The position numbers and the translations under genes are program-made. A stretch of DNA of 64,000 nucleotides from Paramacrobiotus metropolitanus (Eukaryota; Tardigrada; Eutardigrada; Parachela; Macrobiotidae). The notes under the pieces are model-generated. The model did no database searches and was not told the origin of the DNA. It saw only the letters and a program-made list of their open reading frames with translations. Positions 10,460 to 20,087 of this stretch are shown here, piece by piece; position 1 is the stretch's first letter, and every line of letters begins with the position of its first letter. Location of the stretch: contig NW_026570221.1 in assembly GCF_019649055.1 (NCBI RefSeq), positions 4,030,001 to 4,094,000 on the forward strand. Direction: 5' to 3'.

Positions 10460-13200
10460 GAATTCAGCAAAACTGCCAGTTTTGAAGTGCGTACGATGAA
10501 AAAGGAATGGTTCTCTAAATCTGATAACAGAATTCGCTGAAAAGCGTAAATGTGCTGATATATGATTTCCTTGGAGTTACCGGACGTCGTTCGTTACCAC
10601 TTCAGCTTCCAAGTGGTTTAGATTCCGACACGATATGTGTAAATATGCGCTGGATTGTGCCTAACTTGTGCCGTTAATACTTTCTACAGTAATTATCAGA
10701 AACTGTTAATAATTTGATCGCTGAATTGTATTTCAGTCCCAGCAATGTTTCAGTCCCAGTAATGTTTGGCGGGTCGACCAAGTTTACCTTTGCCTTTTCA
10801 GTTTGCACATTTCCACCTCACCTTTATGTTAACCTTAGCCACCATAAAGGAATAATATCGCATAGAAGGATTAAATGTGTAGTAGAGTTTTAACAAATTT
10901 TCATTTTCCGATAAGTATTACTAATGTTTTGTAATAACCATCTAAAACAATTAGATAAAAGATTTGAAAGATTTTAAGAACTCCTGTCATCGAAAAAATC
11001 TCATGTCTAGCAAATGTTGTCATAGCGGTCCACGGAATGGAGATGTAAGAGGAAGTTTATAGCGGTTGCTACAACTATCTGGCTACGTGCTATCCCCTCC
11101 CCCGATGCACACATCACTCGGCGGTGACAAATGGTAGTCTGTTCCCATAAACTCGTCGTCAGCTAGCTACTCTTCTAGCTGATAGCAAGAAAGTAGCCAG
11201 TTCACAGCGGCTTGCCACGCCTAGACGGCAACAGCCCGGTGTGACTGTAGAAGTCAACCGCCCACGGTGACGGCAGGTAGCAACAGCAGCGCCCGCCCAC
11301 CGTTTCCAGCAGCGGACAACCTCTTATGGTGGCGGGTTACTTGACTATGGCTAGCCGACATTAGATACATTATGGCAAGCCGATATTAGGCGTACTCGTA
11401 TTATTGCTATTTTCTCAAAATTATTTTCATCCGCTGTCCACTTTTTAATTTATTTTATAAAACTATTTTGTTTATTTAATTTATTTCAAGATTTCATTTC
11501 GAAAATATAAATTGGAATCTTTGAAAAGTTTCAATTGTGAAATTTCAAGTTTAGTTGTGAATTGTTCAAATTCGAAGTTGAATTTTAAACAATTCAGTTG
11601 AAATTTCAAGTTTTAATTAAAAAGTTAGAAAAGTTGAAGTTTAAATTTAAAAAGTTTCATTACATGATCGTTTTTTTATTCGAACTTGGTTTCAAACTTT
11701 CAGTTGGTTAATGTATGCTGTATCGATTTTTTCTGCATTCTCTGCGAAGTTGGTACATGGATTAGCAACCTCAAGAGGTTACTACATGGCTTAACCATTG
11801 TTCTTACGACCTAGCAATCTAGTCACGACTACCAGTAGCCTCGTCTGTTTATGCAGGCACTTGCGCTACATAGTCGGTGCTACACAGCCAGCTACGTAGC
11901 AGTAGTCAGCCAGCATAAACTCCTCCTGCGGAACTACGTACTTGCTACCAAAACGGCTACGTGAGACCTAGCAAGTAGTCAGGTCTGAATGTCTGATAAA
12001 GTCAGGTCAGGTCAGGTCTGCCTCTAAGTTTCTCGTGCGTGCAACTACTTTGTCTCCCACGGCAAAAACAGTTTTGTTAATAACTTTTTGCATTAGGTTA
12101 TCGATCGCTTGATTATTCCGCAAGATCTGCACGGGTCCTGTTAGTTTTAAAGTTATACGTTTTTTGCGCATTTATTTATGTTAAATAAATATCAGTATGT
12201 GAAAGTTTAAGCAGAATAGCATAAAAATGCCTCGAAACGACAATGTGTTAACGGTAACACGTGTTTTTAACCGCAAAGGCTTTCTGAAACGCTTTTTCCT
12301 AACGGTTAACTAAGGTGCAACGGTTGCTACGGCGGCAAAGGTGAAGTTAAAAAAGGCAAACTGAACAGGTAATGGCAAACGGGCGGCAAAGCTGATATAC
12401 CGCATTCGGCAATAAATTAACATGCTTTGGAATCTGTCGATCACTTTTTTAATGGATGCGGATGGTCCCGATTTGAATTTGGATTTTTTTCGATTTGCAT
12501 TTGGCGATTAATTTTTTTTATAACTGATGGAGAGCCAAGTTCACATTTCATAAGAGCAAGGAATCGATGCCTTGAATAATTATCGAACTGATGGCTCAAT
12601 AATTACTAAAACCTTAAGGTGACGGAATTAGCTATTGAATTGCGTAGAAGAAAACGCAGACTGTCCGAAATTTTCAAAACCAACGGTTTCTGCATTAACT
12701 GCAATGTTTACAGTTAGCGGCCTTCAAGTTGCAAAGAAATTCAGACTTAGCAAAAATGTAGTGGAAAACATGACAAACAAGCAAACTTGCAAAGAGACAA
12801 GCAGCGTGGTCGTTCAAAGTCCTTCTACAACCAGCAGAAGTGCTTGCGCTCTGACACGCATCGCTTGCATTGACAGTTTCCGCTGGAAACCCTTGAAACA
12901 ATGTTTTACGTTAGCCGAAATCCGGGATTTCTGATAGCTTATCCTGCAAAAGCAACAATCGCAGCTATAGATTGTTGACAGTATTGAAATAGTTTCAATG
13001 CAAGCTACGTTAGACGGAAAGTGTTTTGAAAAGTTGTGATAATTTCTCCATAATTTTACCTTTATTCTATATGGCTTATTGATGGCTGTTACCGGCTAGA
13101 TAAAACTGGATTAGCAAACACTTCTTTTTCCCTGTCTACAACGGATTGCCTATAGCGTTGACAATACTAGGAGTACGTAATTGCAGCCATTTAAACAAGG
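10460..13200. other. noncoding, repeat-like stretches
   Basis: 11030-11250 and 11760-12000 are rich in GTAGC/CTACG phrases and probably belong to an unresolved repeat family. 11500-11660 is AT-rich low-complexity sequence built on GAAATTTCAAG-like words. At 12000-12018 GTCAG is reiterated four times. The 99-codon ORF at 12635-12934 has no recognisable domain or splice context and is not called. Confidence 0.4.
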
Positions 13201-13215
13201 CGAACTTTAAATAGG

Positions 13216-13288
13216 TATCTAACTATGTGTACATGTACATGTACATGTACATGTACATGTGTATATGTATGTGTGTATCTAACTATGT
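13216..13288. repeat. GTACAT microsatellite flanked by 13-bp direct repeats
   Basis: 32 bp of GTACAT hexamers at 13229-13260, followed by GTATAT/GTATGTGTG, lie between two exact copies of TATCTAACTATGT (13216-13228 and 13276-13288). The hexamer run is self-complementary and could extrude as a hairpin. Confidence 0.8.
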
Positions 13289-13698
13289 ATCTTAGTTACA
13301 GTACTGGTAATTTACCGATTACTGTTAATTACCGATCACACTACCGCGTTTAATCGCAAGCCGTATTCCAGCGGCGCGCTTTCTAGTTCTGAAAGTACCG
13401 CGAATATATATTTTTAGCGCGCCTTATCATTCTTTTATTGTGGTACTTTACGCAAACGGCGAAACAGAATGTGACACTATAGAATTCTATGTGTTATCTA
13501 CGCACTTCGGGCATGGCCAGGAATGCTGTTAACACTTTCCTTGAAAATCTGATTATATACGGAGCAAAATTTTAAAGAATTACTTACACAGTTGACTGTA
13601 AGAGGAGAATCCTCTGTACACACAGCAGCCGCCCATCCGCCGCCTACCTGGTTGGCTCAAGCTCAAGCACAAATATCTTCTTGATCTTCGCCAACAGC

Positions 13699-13768
13699 GG
13701 CGATGGTACAGTGGCTGTGCTACGTGGATCAAACTCGGTAGCCAGCGGTTCGATTCCGCTCCATCGCC
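13699..13768 (+). tRNA. tRNA-like Pol III unit, probably pseudogene or SINE head
   Basis: The ends GGCGATGG and CCATCGCC pair over 8 bp. An intact B box GGTTCGATTCC sits in a T-arm with a 5-bp stem (AGCGG/CCGCT). A TGGTACAGTGG A-box-like stretch lies at the expected distance upstream, and a run of five T follows directly, as in a Pol III terminator. The D-arm is poor, and the central arm (GCTAC/GTAGC) encloses about 14 nt instead of a 7-nt anticodon loop, so a functional tRNA is unlikely. A tRNA-derived SINE or decayed tRNA is the better reading. Confidence 0.4.
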
Positions 13769-14548
13769 ATTTTTCGGAATTTCCTCAACAGACAGGACTT
13801 CATCTGACCGCCCTCCCTCGGTGAGATCACTACGGACAGCCGACTTATGGCAGCCTCTGTGATATGACCAAACACTTCGAACCCGCTTACTAGTGCTCTG
13901 TAGTGCCACTTTTTATGCGACGCCGGCCAAATTTTATCGCTTGCCAGTTGCCAAAGTCTCCAGGTTTTATCGCTCACTATGCCATTGGCAGTGCCACTGA
14001 CAGGTGCCACTGCCACGTTTTACCCCCTGCCCCAACTCCGCCGTTTGTTTTTGTTCACTCACTTACGCCCAAACCACTCTACGTTTCGGCCTGCACGATA
14101 GCTCAAAAAACGTTTAAAATAGTGTACTTTGTCCACATTGCTTTCATTTTTCCGTGTTTTTGCTTCCGGGATTACAAAAATTTTTGGACTTGAATTTTTG
14201 CTTGATTGGCTGTTCATCAGTGCTTATTTGCACTTGGCGGAATTATGTAGAACTTTCGAATCATAACCGCCGACTAACTGATTACGTACGATGCGATGCT
14301 TATTATATGTAAATGCATCACATAGAATAGTACTATAATTCAACTACTTACGTATTGAAGCTGCAGAAACGCATAACGTTTCTTTGAGGAAGATTTTCAA
14401 AATTACACTAATTGCTGGTAAATAAGTAATAAAATACGTAACGAAGCTATAAATGCAGCCAAAGCCATACTAAGAAAACATGAGAAATTTTATTTATTAT
14501 CGGAACTCGCGGTGCTTTTTGTTTTCAGATTTAATTTTGTTTGTTCAC

Positions 14549-15128
14549 CTAGTGTAAGAGGAAAATTTTCATTGATTTGCGAAAATGAAGAACGCTTAGC
14601 GGCTGGCTAAAACAGCGAGCCGGCTCGAACGTGTCACCTCCCTGAGGAGGCTCAAACGGCTCGGCTTTGAACGCGAGCCGGCTAAGCCGGTTCGGAGCCG
14701 GCTTAGCCGATAGTTTTCTAGCACGAAAAAAACACAAGTATTTTATCGCAAAAAAAGCAATATTTTCAATTTTTTCTGTTCTCTTTTAAGCAAAAACTGT
14801 TCTTAATCAGTTTTTTATGAAACCCGATTCTCTAAAACAAAACTTCAGCTTTTTCTTATAAAATTTGTAAGTTTTCAAGCCCCAAAATCGGCTTAAAATG
14901 GGCCAAATGAGCTAGAATTCTACTTTCCAACACATTTTCCCTCACAATGTACAAGCCGTTAGCCGATATCGGCTTACGGCTGGCTCGCGGCTGGCTGAGA
15001 CTCGGAGCCGGCTCAATCGGCTCGGCTAGCATCGGCTACGGCTACGATTTTGGGTCGAGCCGGCTCAGCCGAAGCCGGCTTAGCCGCGGCTCAAACGGCT
15101 TCGGCTGAGCCGTTGCCATCTCTAGTGT
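14549..15128. mobile_element. non-autonomous hAT-like element with AGCCGGCT-rich ends
   Basis: Both ends are packed with self-complementary AGCCGGCT/GAGCCGGCTC words (14590-14715 and 14950-15110) around an AT-rich centre without coding capacity. The heptamer CTAGTGT occurs just outside each end (14549-14555 and 15122-15128), as a 7-8-bp hAT target duplication would. The right end, read inward, starts AGATGGCAACGGCTC; the left terminus resembles it only weakly, so the exact terminal inverted repeat is uncertain. Confidence 0.5.
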
Positions 15129-15364
15129 GCAGTACATAATGAATAATCACAACGTAGAATTTTTAATCAATTCATATAAGTCGAAAAATTACGATTTCCG
15201 AAATCACTTCCAAACAAATGCGACGTAAATGCATTAAAGTTCGATATAAAAAACCTATTATTTTGAGAGCTCTTTGATATTCATGCCAAGAACTCGACGT
15301 CAAAAAATTTCGACAACTAACAATTAGACAATCACTGAAATTCAGGATTATTTATGAAATCACG

Positions 15365-15850
15365 AAAATTCCGGCATAAAACGTTTTCCCGTCATAAGGA
15401 CATTTCGGCATACAGACATTTCAGCTTATCAGAATTCGAAAATATTTAAAAAATCATAACCCTCAGCAATCTGAAACTTCTGAAAGACCTACTCAAGATA
15501 ACAACCCTACAAATCCCAATGAAACATTAGAATAAACCTGGGAAAATAAGAAAACCTGAAATAAAAACTATAGGAAACTAAAAAAAAATATAAAAAATCT
15601 TAAGAAAACATAAGACAACCTAAAAACCTACAAAATTCATATAAAAAATCGCTGCAATGTTTTGAATATTGTTTAAGAACATTCCAACGAAAAGACTTCG
15701 ACAAAATATGCACAAAAAAATTAAATTTTTGCGAAATAGTAGCATACTGAAATGTCCGTGTGCCGAAAATTTTCGGCACACGGACTCCTTATGCCGAAAT
15801 GTACCTATGCCGAAATGTACCTATGCCGACATGGTTGGATGGACCAAATT
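15365..15850. repeat. palindromic ATGCCGAAATGT repeat element
   Basis: ATGCCGAAATGTACCT is repeated in tandem at 15790-15830; the reverse complement ACATTTCGGCAT occurs near 15400, so the two form an inverted pair about 400 bp apart. Between them lies a perfect 32-bp palindrome at 15754-15785. The AT-rich interior codes for nothing I recognise. It looks like a foldback or miniature transposon. Confidence 0.5.
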
Positions 15851-16187
15851 TAGATACGAATCAATTTCATATTTTCTCATTCCTCAATTTAAGTTTTCTA
15901 CAAATTCGACTTAAATGCAAACCGAGGTCGAGGCCGAGGTTTGTCTTGTTTAATCAATGATTACTTCACTTTACTTATGCTAGCTTCCATGAGAGCATGC
16001 ATGGGCTTGCATTTTATACCAGATACTGAATTTTTTTTAAACTTCTTGAAGTATAAAAAAATATAATTTATACCTATTGAAGTGCAGGGTTGCTGTAACA
16101 GCAACCCTACACTTCAAGGAAATTTGTAAAATGCAGCCCGGCGCACTTGCATGAGCGCATTTACCACTGACATATACGGCCTGCATT

Positions 16188-16191
16188 CAGT
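16188..16191. repeat. target-site duplication of element A, left copy
   Basis: CAGT directly precedes the left LTR and matches CAGT at 31918-31921 directly after the right LTR. A 4-bp duplication is within the usual range for Ty3/gypsy integrases. Confidence 0.85.
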
Positions 16192-16485
16192 TGTCAGCGT
16201 GGCGCTCACGCTGCTAAGGAAAAACAGAACAAACGCCAGCCACAAACGATCGTTTATTAATTTTCGAAGAAAATGAATAAAGGCACAATGCCCAAAACAC
16301 AAATCTCATGCGGAAAAACACATCGATCCGTAGAATGTAGATTCTGCGGAGAAGATGGCCAAGTGAATGACAAAACCGATCGCAGATCGGTGAAACGAAA
16401 AACAACTCGCACGTGCAAGTGCGCAAAAGTGCAACGGAAGTGGCGCGACTCTGCCTATCTATACGGCAGCACCAACCTCCTAACA
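16192..16485 (-). repeat. 3' LTR of element A
   Basis: 294 bp with TGTTAG...CTGACA ends on the sense (minus) strand, the usual TG...CA. No difference from the 5' LTR was found on reading both. No polypurine tract is evident directly upstream (sense). Confidence 0.93.
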
Positions 16486-16708
16486 TGCCACGGGTGGAAC
16501 GGCGAGGCCCTCCGAAGCCCATGCAAAATCGGCAACAGAAACACACAACACAATTAGGCAAAGATGTGAGCAAAATGCGACCACAAGGGCGGCATATTCT
16601 ATTGTTAACAATCACAAGAAAATCAAATGCAATTTTATGAGATCCCTTCCAATGATGCTTTTCCCATTCCGGAGAATCGTCATCCTCCAAATCACAACTT
16701 TATCCGCT

Positions 16709-19700
16709 TTATTCGGTGTCCAGCTTTTCGTCAGCGTTCGGATCCGCATCGGACAGCATATCAACGTCAACGTCAGCAGTAGCGCCAGCAGTCGCAGATT
16801 CGGTTACAACGCCAGCGGCTACAACAGTTAATGCTGTGCCAATCGCTTCTGAAAGCACACCTTGTGCCGGTTCGACTGATGTCGATTCAACTGGTTGCGG
16901 TTCATCCACAGTATCGTGGAAAATTTCGGTCTCTTCGCCATTTGGCACGGTCGGTAATTTAATGAATGAATTATCTGGCACTGGGCCAGTCGCGATTTCT
17001 TCTTTTGGCCAACGATGAATTTCAGTGGAATAGAAGTCGTATTCATCTTTCGACATATCGGTGATTTTCTTATTAACCAATTCTTTTAGTATGCTATGAA
17101 CATACTCATCGCTCGACGGTTCGACATGATCGCGGAAACTCTGAGTAGTTTCGTAAAACTTTCTCTCGTGCGGTTTCATACGCGATAACGATATAGTGCT
17201 CAGTAACTTTTCATTACGAGCATTCAACGCTGCCAACTTTGCAGCTTCTTCCGGTTTCATTTGTCCAGGCTGTTCAGCTGGAGCAGATGCAGTTGGCACA
17301 GGAGCAGCCGATTGTTGCTGTCCTTGCACTTTACCTGCAACTTTCGGTTTATTACCATTCGGTTTTTTATTATTGCCATTATTGGCCGGTAAACGCAAAT
17401 TATTATCAACTGGTACAGTACTCGTACCTGTCGATTTCACAGTCGTCGAGCTAATCGACGCTGGAGCTGACGATACTGCCACGGCCTGTTTATTTTCCAC
17501 CGCTCGTGGAATCAACACAGGTTTGCTTCCCGTGGGCGCACTCGGTTTCGGCGGCGGATTCATACATCCTGCTACTCCTAACTGTGGCTGTGCAGACCGA
17601 TTTCCTGCAGCATTGCCTTTGCTTGTCGTAGGAGTATTTACGACTCGCATCTTATATACTGGCTGTTCGGTCTTGCTTCCCGAAGGAGTATCCGGTGAAT
17701 CGGGCACGTGCTTCCGCTTGTTGAAGCTAGTGCCAGTTTCATACTGATTTTGACGGTCTGCGAATCGCTTCATCCGCTCGTCCATATCATCATAAAACTG
17801 ATTAGGACCACCTTGATTGGTATCCATTTCGGTCTGGCCAGCGGCAGCAAGAATATCACGTAATTCCTGTGCCTCCTGCTGTTCGCTTTTCGATTGACCC
17901 AATAACAGGATCTTATCGCGCATTTGCCGATATTCCGGCCGATCTTTCTGCTTATAGATGTAATTATGGGCGCTGTGGCTTCCAAGCAGCGCGGCTAAGA
18001 TGCACATAACTGCAGTCTTCAGCCCGGTATTATACGGTATCGACATCCAGTCGATATTTCGGTTACGAGTACAACGGTCTAGATTACTGGCTACCCGACA
18101 AAAGAAATAAAACTTTGCGGGATCGGTTTCCGGTAAAATAAACTGCAGGAGAAATGTCTCCGTATTCTTATCTCCGAAAATACGGAACTGAGATAAAATC
18201 TCAATATCCACGGCAGTAATCGGTACATACAGCTGAGTAATGTCCAACGCTGTACGCAAAGAGTTTGAACGGCGAGTCGCATATTTCTGCACGTCCAGCG
18301 ATCGTATTAAATCGACATAAGCGTAGTCGATTTCCAACATACGGCCTCGTAGCCCGATTCGTTCCAGCAAATCCACAGACTCGTGGATCATATTACGGAT
18401 CTGCGCTACGTCTGGGTTTTCTTCACGGTTCGCGATTCCCAAGACGCCGGTTAATTTGTGCACATAAATTTCGACATTATTAACGATGTGCATCACGTCT
18501 TTAATAACAGTCGCAGGGTCAATCTGCAACTGGCGATTATCACGGTATCCGCGACGATGGACATCGCGCTGCTGATTTCCAGCCGGTTTATTCTGATTAT
18601 TCGACTGCTGATCTCCAGCCGGTCGAACATTCTGCTTAGATTGCTGCGATTGCGACGGTTGTTGCTGATATTCAGCCGATCGGACATTATCGCGATTGCG
18701 CTGTCTGCTGTTTCGTCTCTGCAATTCAGCAGACAATCGGTTATTTAATTCAGTTAAATCTCTACCTTCAACTACAATATTCTTGCGCAATTGAGAATGA
18801 TGCGCAGACGGTTCCAAAGTATATTCAATTCGATGGCGGCCACCAAACGGAGGTCTGCCGCTACTACTGTCAGAGGACGGCTGTAAACACTCATTCCCTA
18901 CTGACGTAGTCGATTCATCTAACGACATATTACTTACTTTTTTCATCAGTCCCGCACGCGCGTCCGGTTGATTACGCGTCGTGCTTGGCTGACGTTCGAC
19001 ATTCTGCGATTGATTGGCAGTTCGGGAACCAAACTGCTGCGCGACATTCGGACGATATCCGCGCTCAGCGAGCCACGGATCGGTAGTGCTGGTACTGCAC
19101 GTCGCCTGCTGTACAGACGGAGTGTTAGACTGGATTTTACATAATTTACACGACGGTACATCACAAATTTTTAATTCATGTACCTGCATCGGCATCGGTT
19201 GACGATATTGCTGATACTGCGGCTGATTAAATGCCCAGTCAGCTTGCGGATATTGCGCATTTTGCGCCGGTAGGAACTGTTGCGGAAATTGTTGATAATT
19301 CAACATCGGTTGTTGTGGCATCATATATGCCTGCGGTAAATTAACATCAAAATTCAGAATATCGTTTTCCCACGTACTGGGAATAGAACGGTTTAAGGGA
19401 ATCATTTCCCACTCTTCTGCCGATAACAAAGTACCCGCTAGGTAATTATTTACCTGTGTATTCGGTTGTGACGGTGCATTAAACCGCATCGCCATTTGCG
19501 ACGGTGCTGCTCCAGGATCTGGCACTTGTTGCCAGTGGTCCCGTCGATTATTTACGAATTCTCGGACAGCGTCGTTGATCTGCGCCAACAACCACGGTTT
19601 TCGTTGGAGGATCGATTCATAATGCGACTCCATAAGGGTGGTGTATGCATCCAAGTTGGCGTGCATCACCTCGCTGACCAGTCGCGTTACGACTGTATCT

Positions 19701-19801
19701 GGATTCATGTTATCGATATTCTGTCCAAAAAGACAGTCGGTGCATTTCCGATTATTCGTGTTATGCTTGCAGCGATCACACGAATTCGACAGCGGCTCCA
19801 T
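16709..19801 (-). CDS. element A accessory ORF Y, 1030 aa, unknown
   Basis: The ATG at 19801 is followed by a four-cysteine cluster (C8, C11, C20, C23, spaced x2/x8/x2), a possible zinc-binding module. A second Cys group (CDVPSCKLCK) lies near residue 215. Residues about 150-430 are Gln/Asn/Pro/Arg-rich and look disordered. Residues about 430-690 are predicted by eye to be a helical globular region without a family I recognise. The rest is low-complexity Pro/Ala/Ser/Thr-rich, with a short helical segment before an acidic tail. No signal peptide or membrane span is seen, so an envelope role is unlikely. It lies 3' of ORF X and needs a spliced or internally initiated RNA. Confidence 0.8.
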   Translation of the reverse strand: MEPLSNSCDRCKHNTNNRKCTDCLFGQNIDNMNPDTVVTRLVSEVMHANLDAYTTLMESHYESILQRKPWLLAQINDAVREFVNNRRDHWQQVPDPGAAPSQMAMRFNAPSQPNTQVNNYLAGTLLSAEEWEMIPLNRSIPSTWENDILNFDVNLPQAYMMPQQPMLNYQQFPQQFLPAQNAQYPQADWAFNQPQYQQYRQPMPMQVHELKICDVPSCKLCKIQSNTPSVQQATCSTSTTDPWLAERGYRPNVAQQFGSRTANQSQNVERQPSTTRNQPDARAGLMKKVSNMSLDESTTSVGNECLQPSSDSSSGRPPFGGRHRIEYTLEPSAHHSQLRKNIVVEGRDLTELNNRLSAELQRRNSRQRNRDNVRSAEYQQQPSQSQQSKQNVRPAGDQQSNNQNKPAGNQQRDVHRRGYRDNRQLQIDPATVIKDVMHIVNNVEIYVHKLTGVLGIANREENPDVAQIRNMIHESVDLLERIGLRGRMLEIDYAYVDLIRSLDVQKYATRRSNSLRTALDITQLYVPITAVDIEILSQFRIFGDKNTETFLLQFILPETDPAKFYFFCRVASNLDRCTRNRNIDWMSIPYNTGLKTAVMCILAALLGSHSAHNYIYKQKDRPEYRQMRDKILLLGQSKSEQQEAQELRDILAAAGQTEMDTNQGGPNQFYDDMDERMKRFADRQNQYETGTSFNKRKHVPDSPDTPSGSKTEQPVYKMRVVNTPTTSKGNAAGNRSAQPQLGVAGCMNPPPKPSAPTGSKPVLIPRAVENKQAVAVSSAPASISSTTVKSTGTSTVPVDNNLRLPANNGNNKKPNGNKPKVAGKVQGQQQSAAPVPTASAPAEQPGQMKPEEAAKLAALNARNEKLLSTISLSRMKPHERKFYETTQSFRDHVEPSSDEYVHSILKELVNKKITDMSKDEYDFYSTEIHRWPKEEIATGPVPDNSFIKLPTVPNGEETEIFHDTVDEPQPVESTSVEPAQGVLSEAIGTALTVVAAGVVTESATAGATADVDVDMLSDADPNADEKLDTE

Positions 19802-20087
19802 TCGGTCTACAAGAAGATTATTCGAATTAATCTTCGATTAATTACTCGATATTTCTATAAATTATTTAAACCATAATTTACACGGTAATCTTAGTCGATG
19901 TGTTCGATACGTTGTTAGACGATAAGAATTCGGCACACGATCTGTACGAAAGGTACGGACCACGATTTTACGGGGAATCTCCGATTATTAATGAGTTTTA
20001 CAATTTATTACGGTAGCTACAACTTATCGGTACGGTATATACTGTATTAGTACTACAGTAGTCGATTATTCGATAATTTTAAATCAT
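19802..20087 (-). other. noncoding gap between ORF X and ORF Y of element A
   Basis: 286 bp, AT-rich, with several CGGT words on the plus strand, as elsewhere in the element. It may hold the leader or splice acceptor for ORF Y; I cannot single out a site. Confidence 0.4.

Noticed and set aside
12635-12934. 99-codon plus-strand ORF
   Set aside because: No domain, no promoter or splice context, composition like the surrounding noncoding DNA.
16214-16690. 158-codon minus-strand ORF and the matching 90-codon ORF near 31646-31918
   Set aside because: Both run through the LTR and are the same DNA twice; the longer one only extends into the 3' untranslated part of element A. The opposite-strand ORFs at 16273 and 31705 have the same origin.
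17196-17747. 183-codon plus-strand ORF opposite ORF Y
   Set aside because: Shadow of the longer minus-strand frame; hydrophobic composition follows from the complement of its Pro/Ala/Thr codons.
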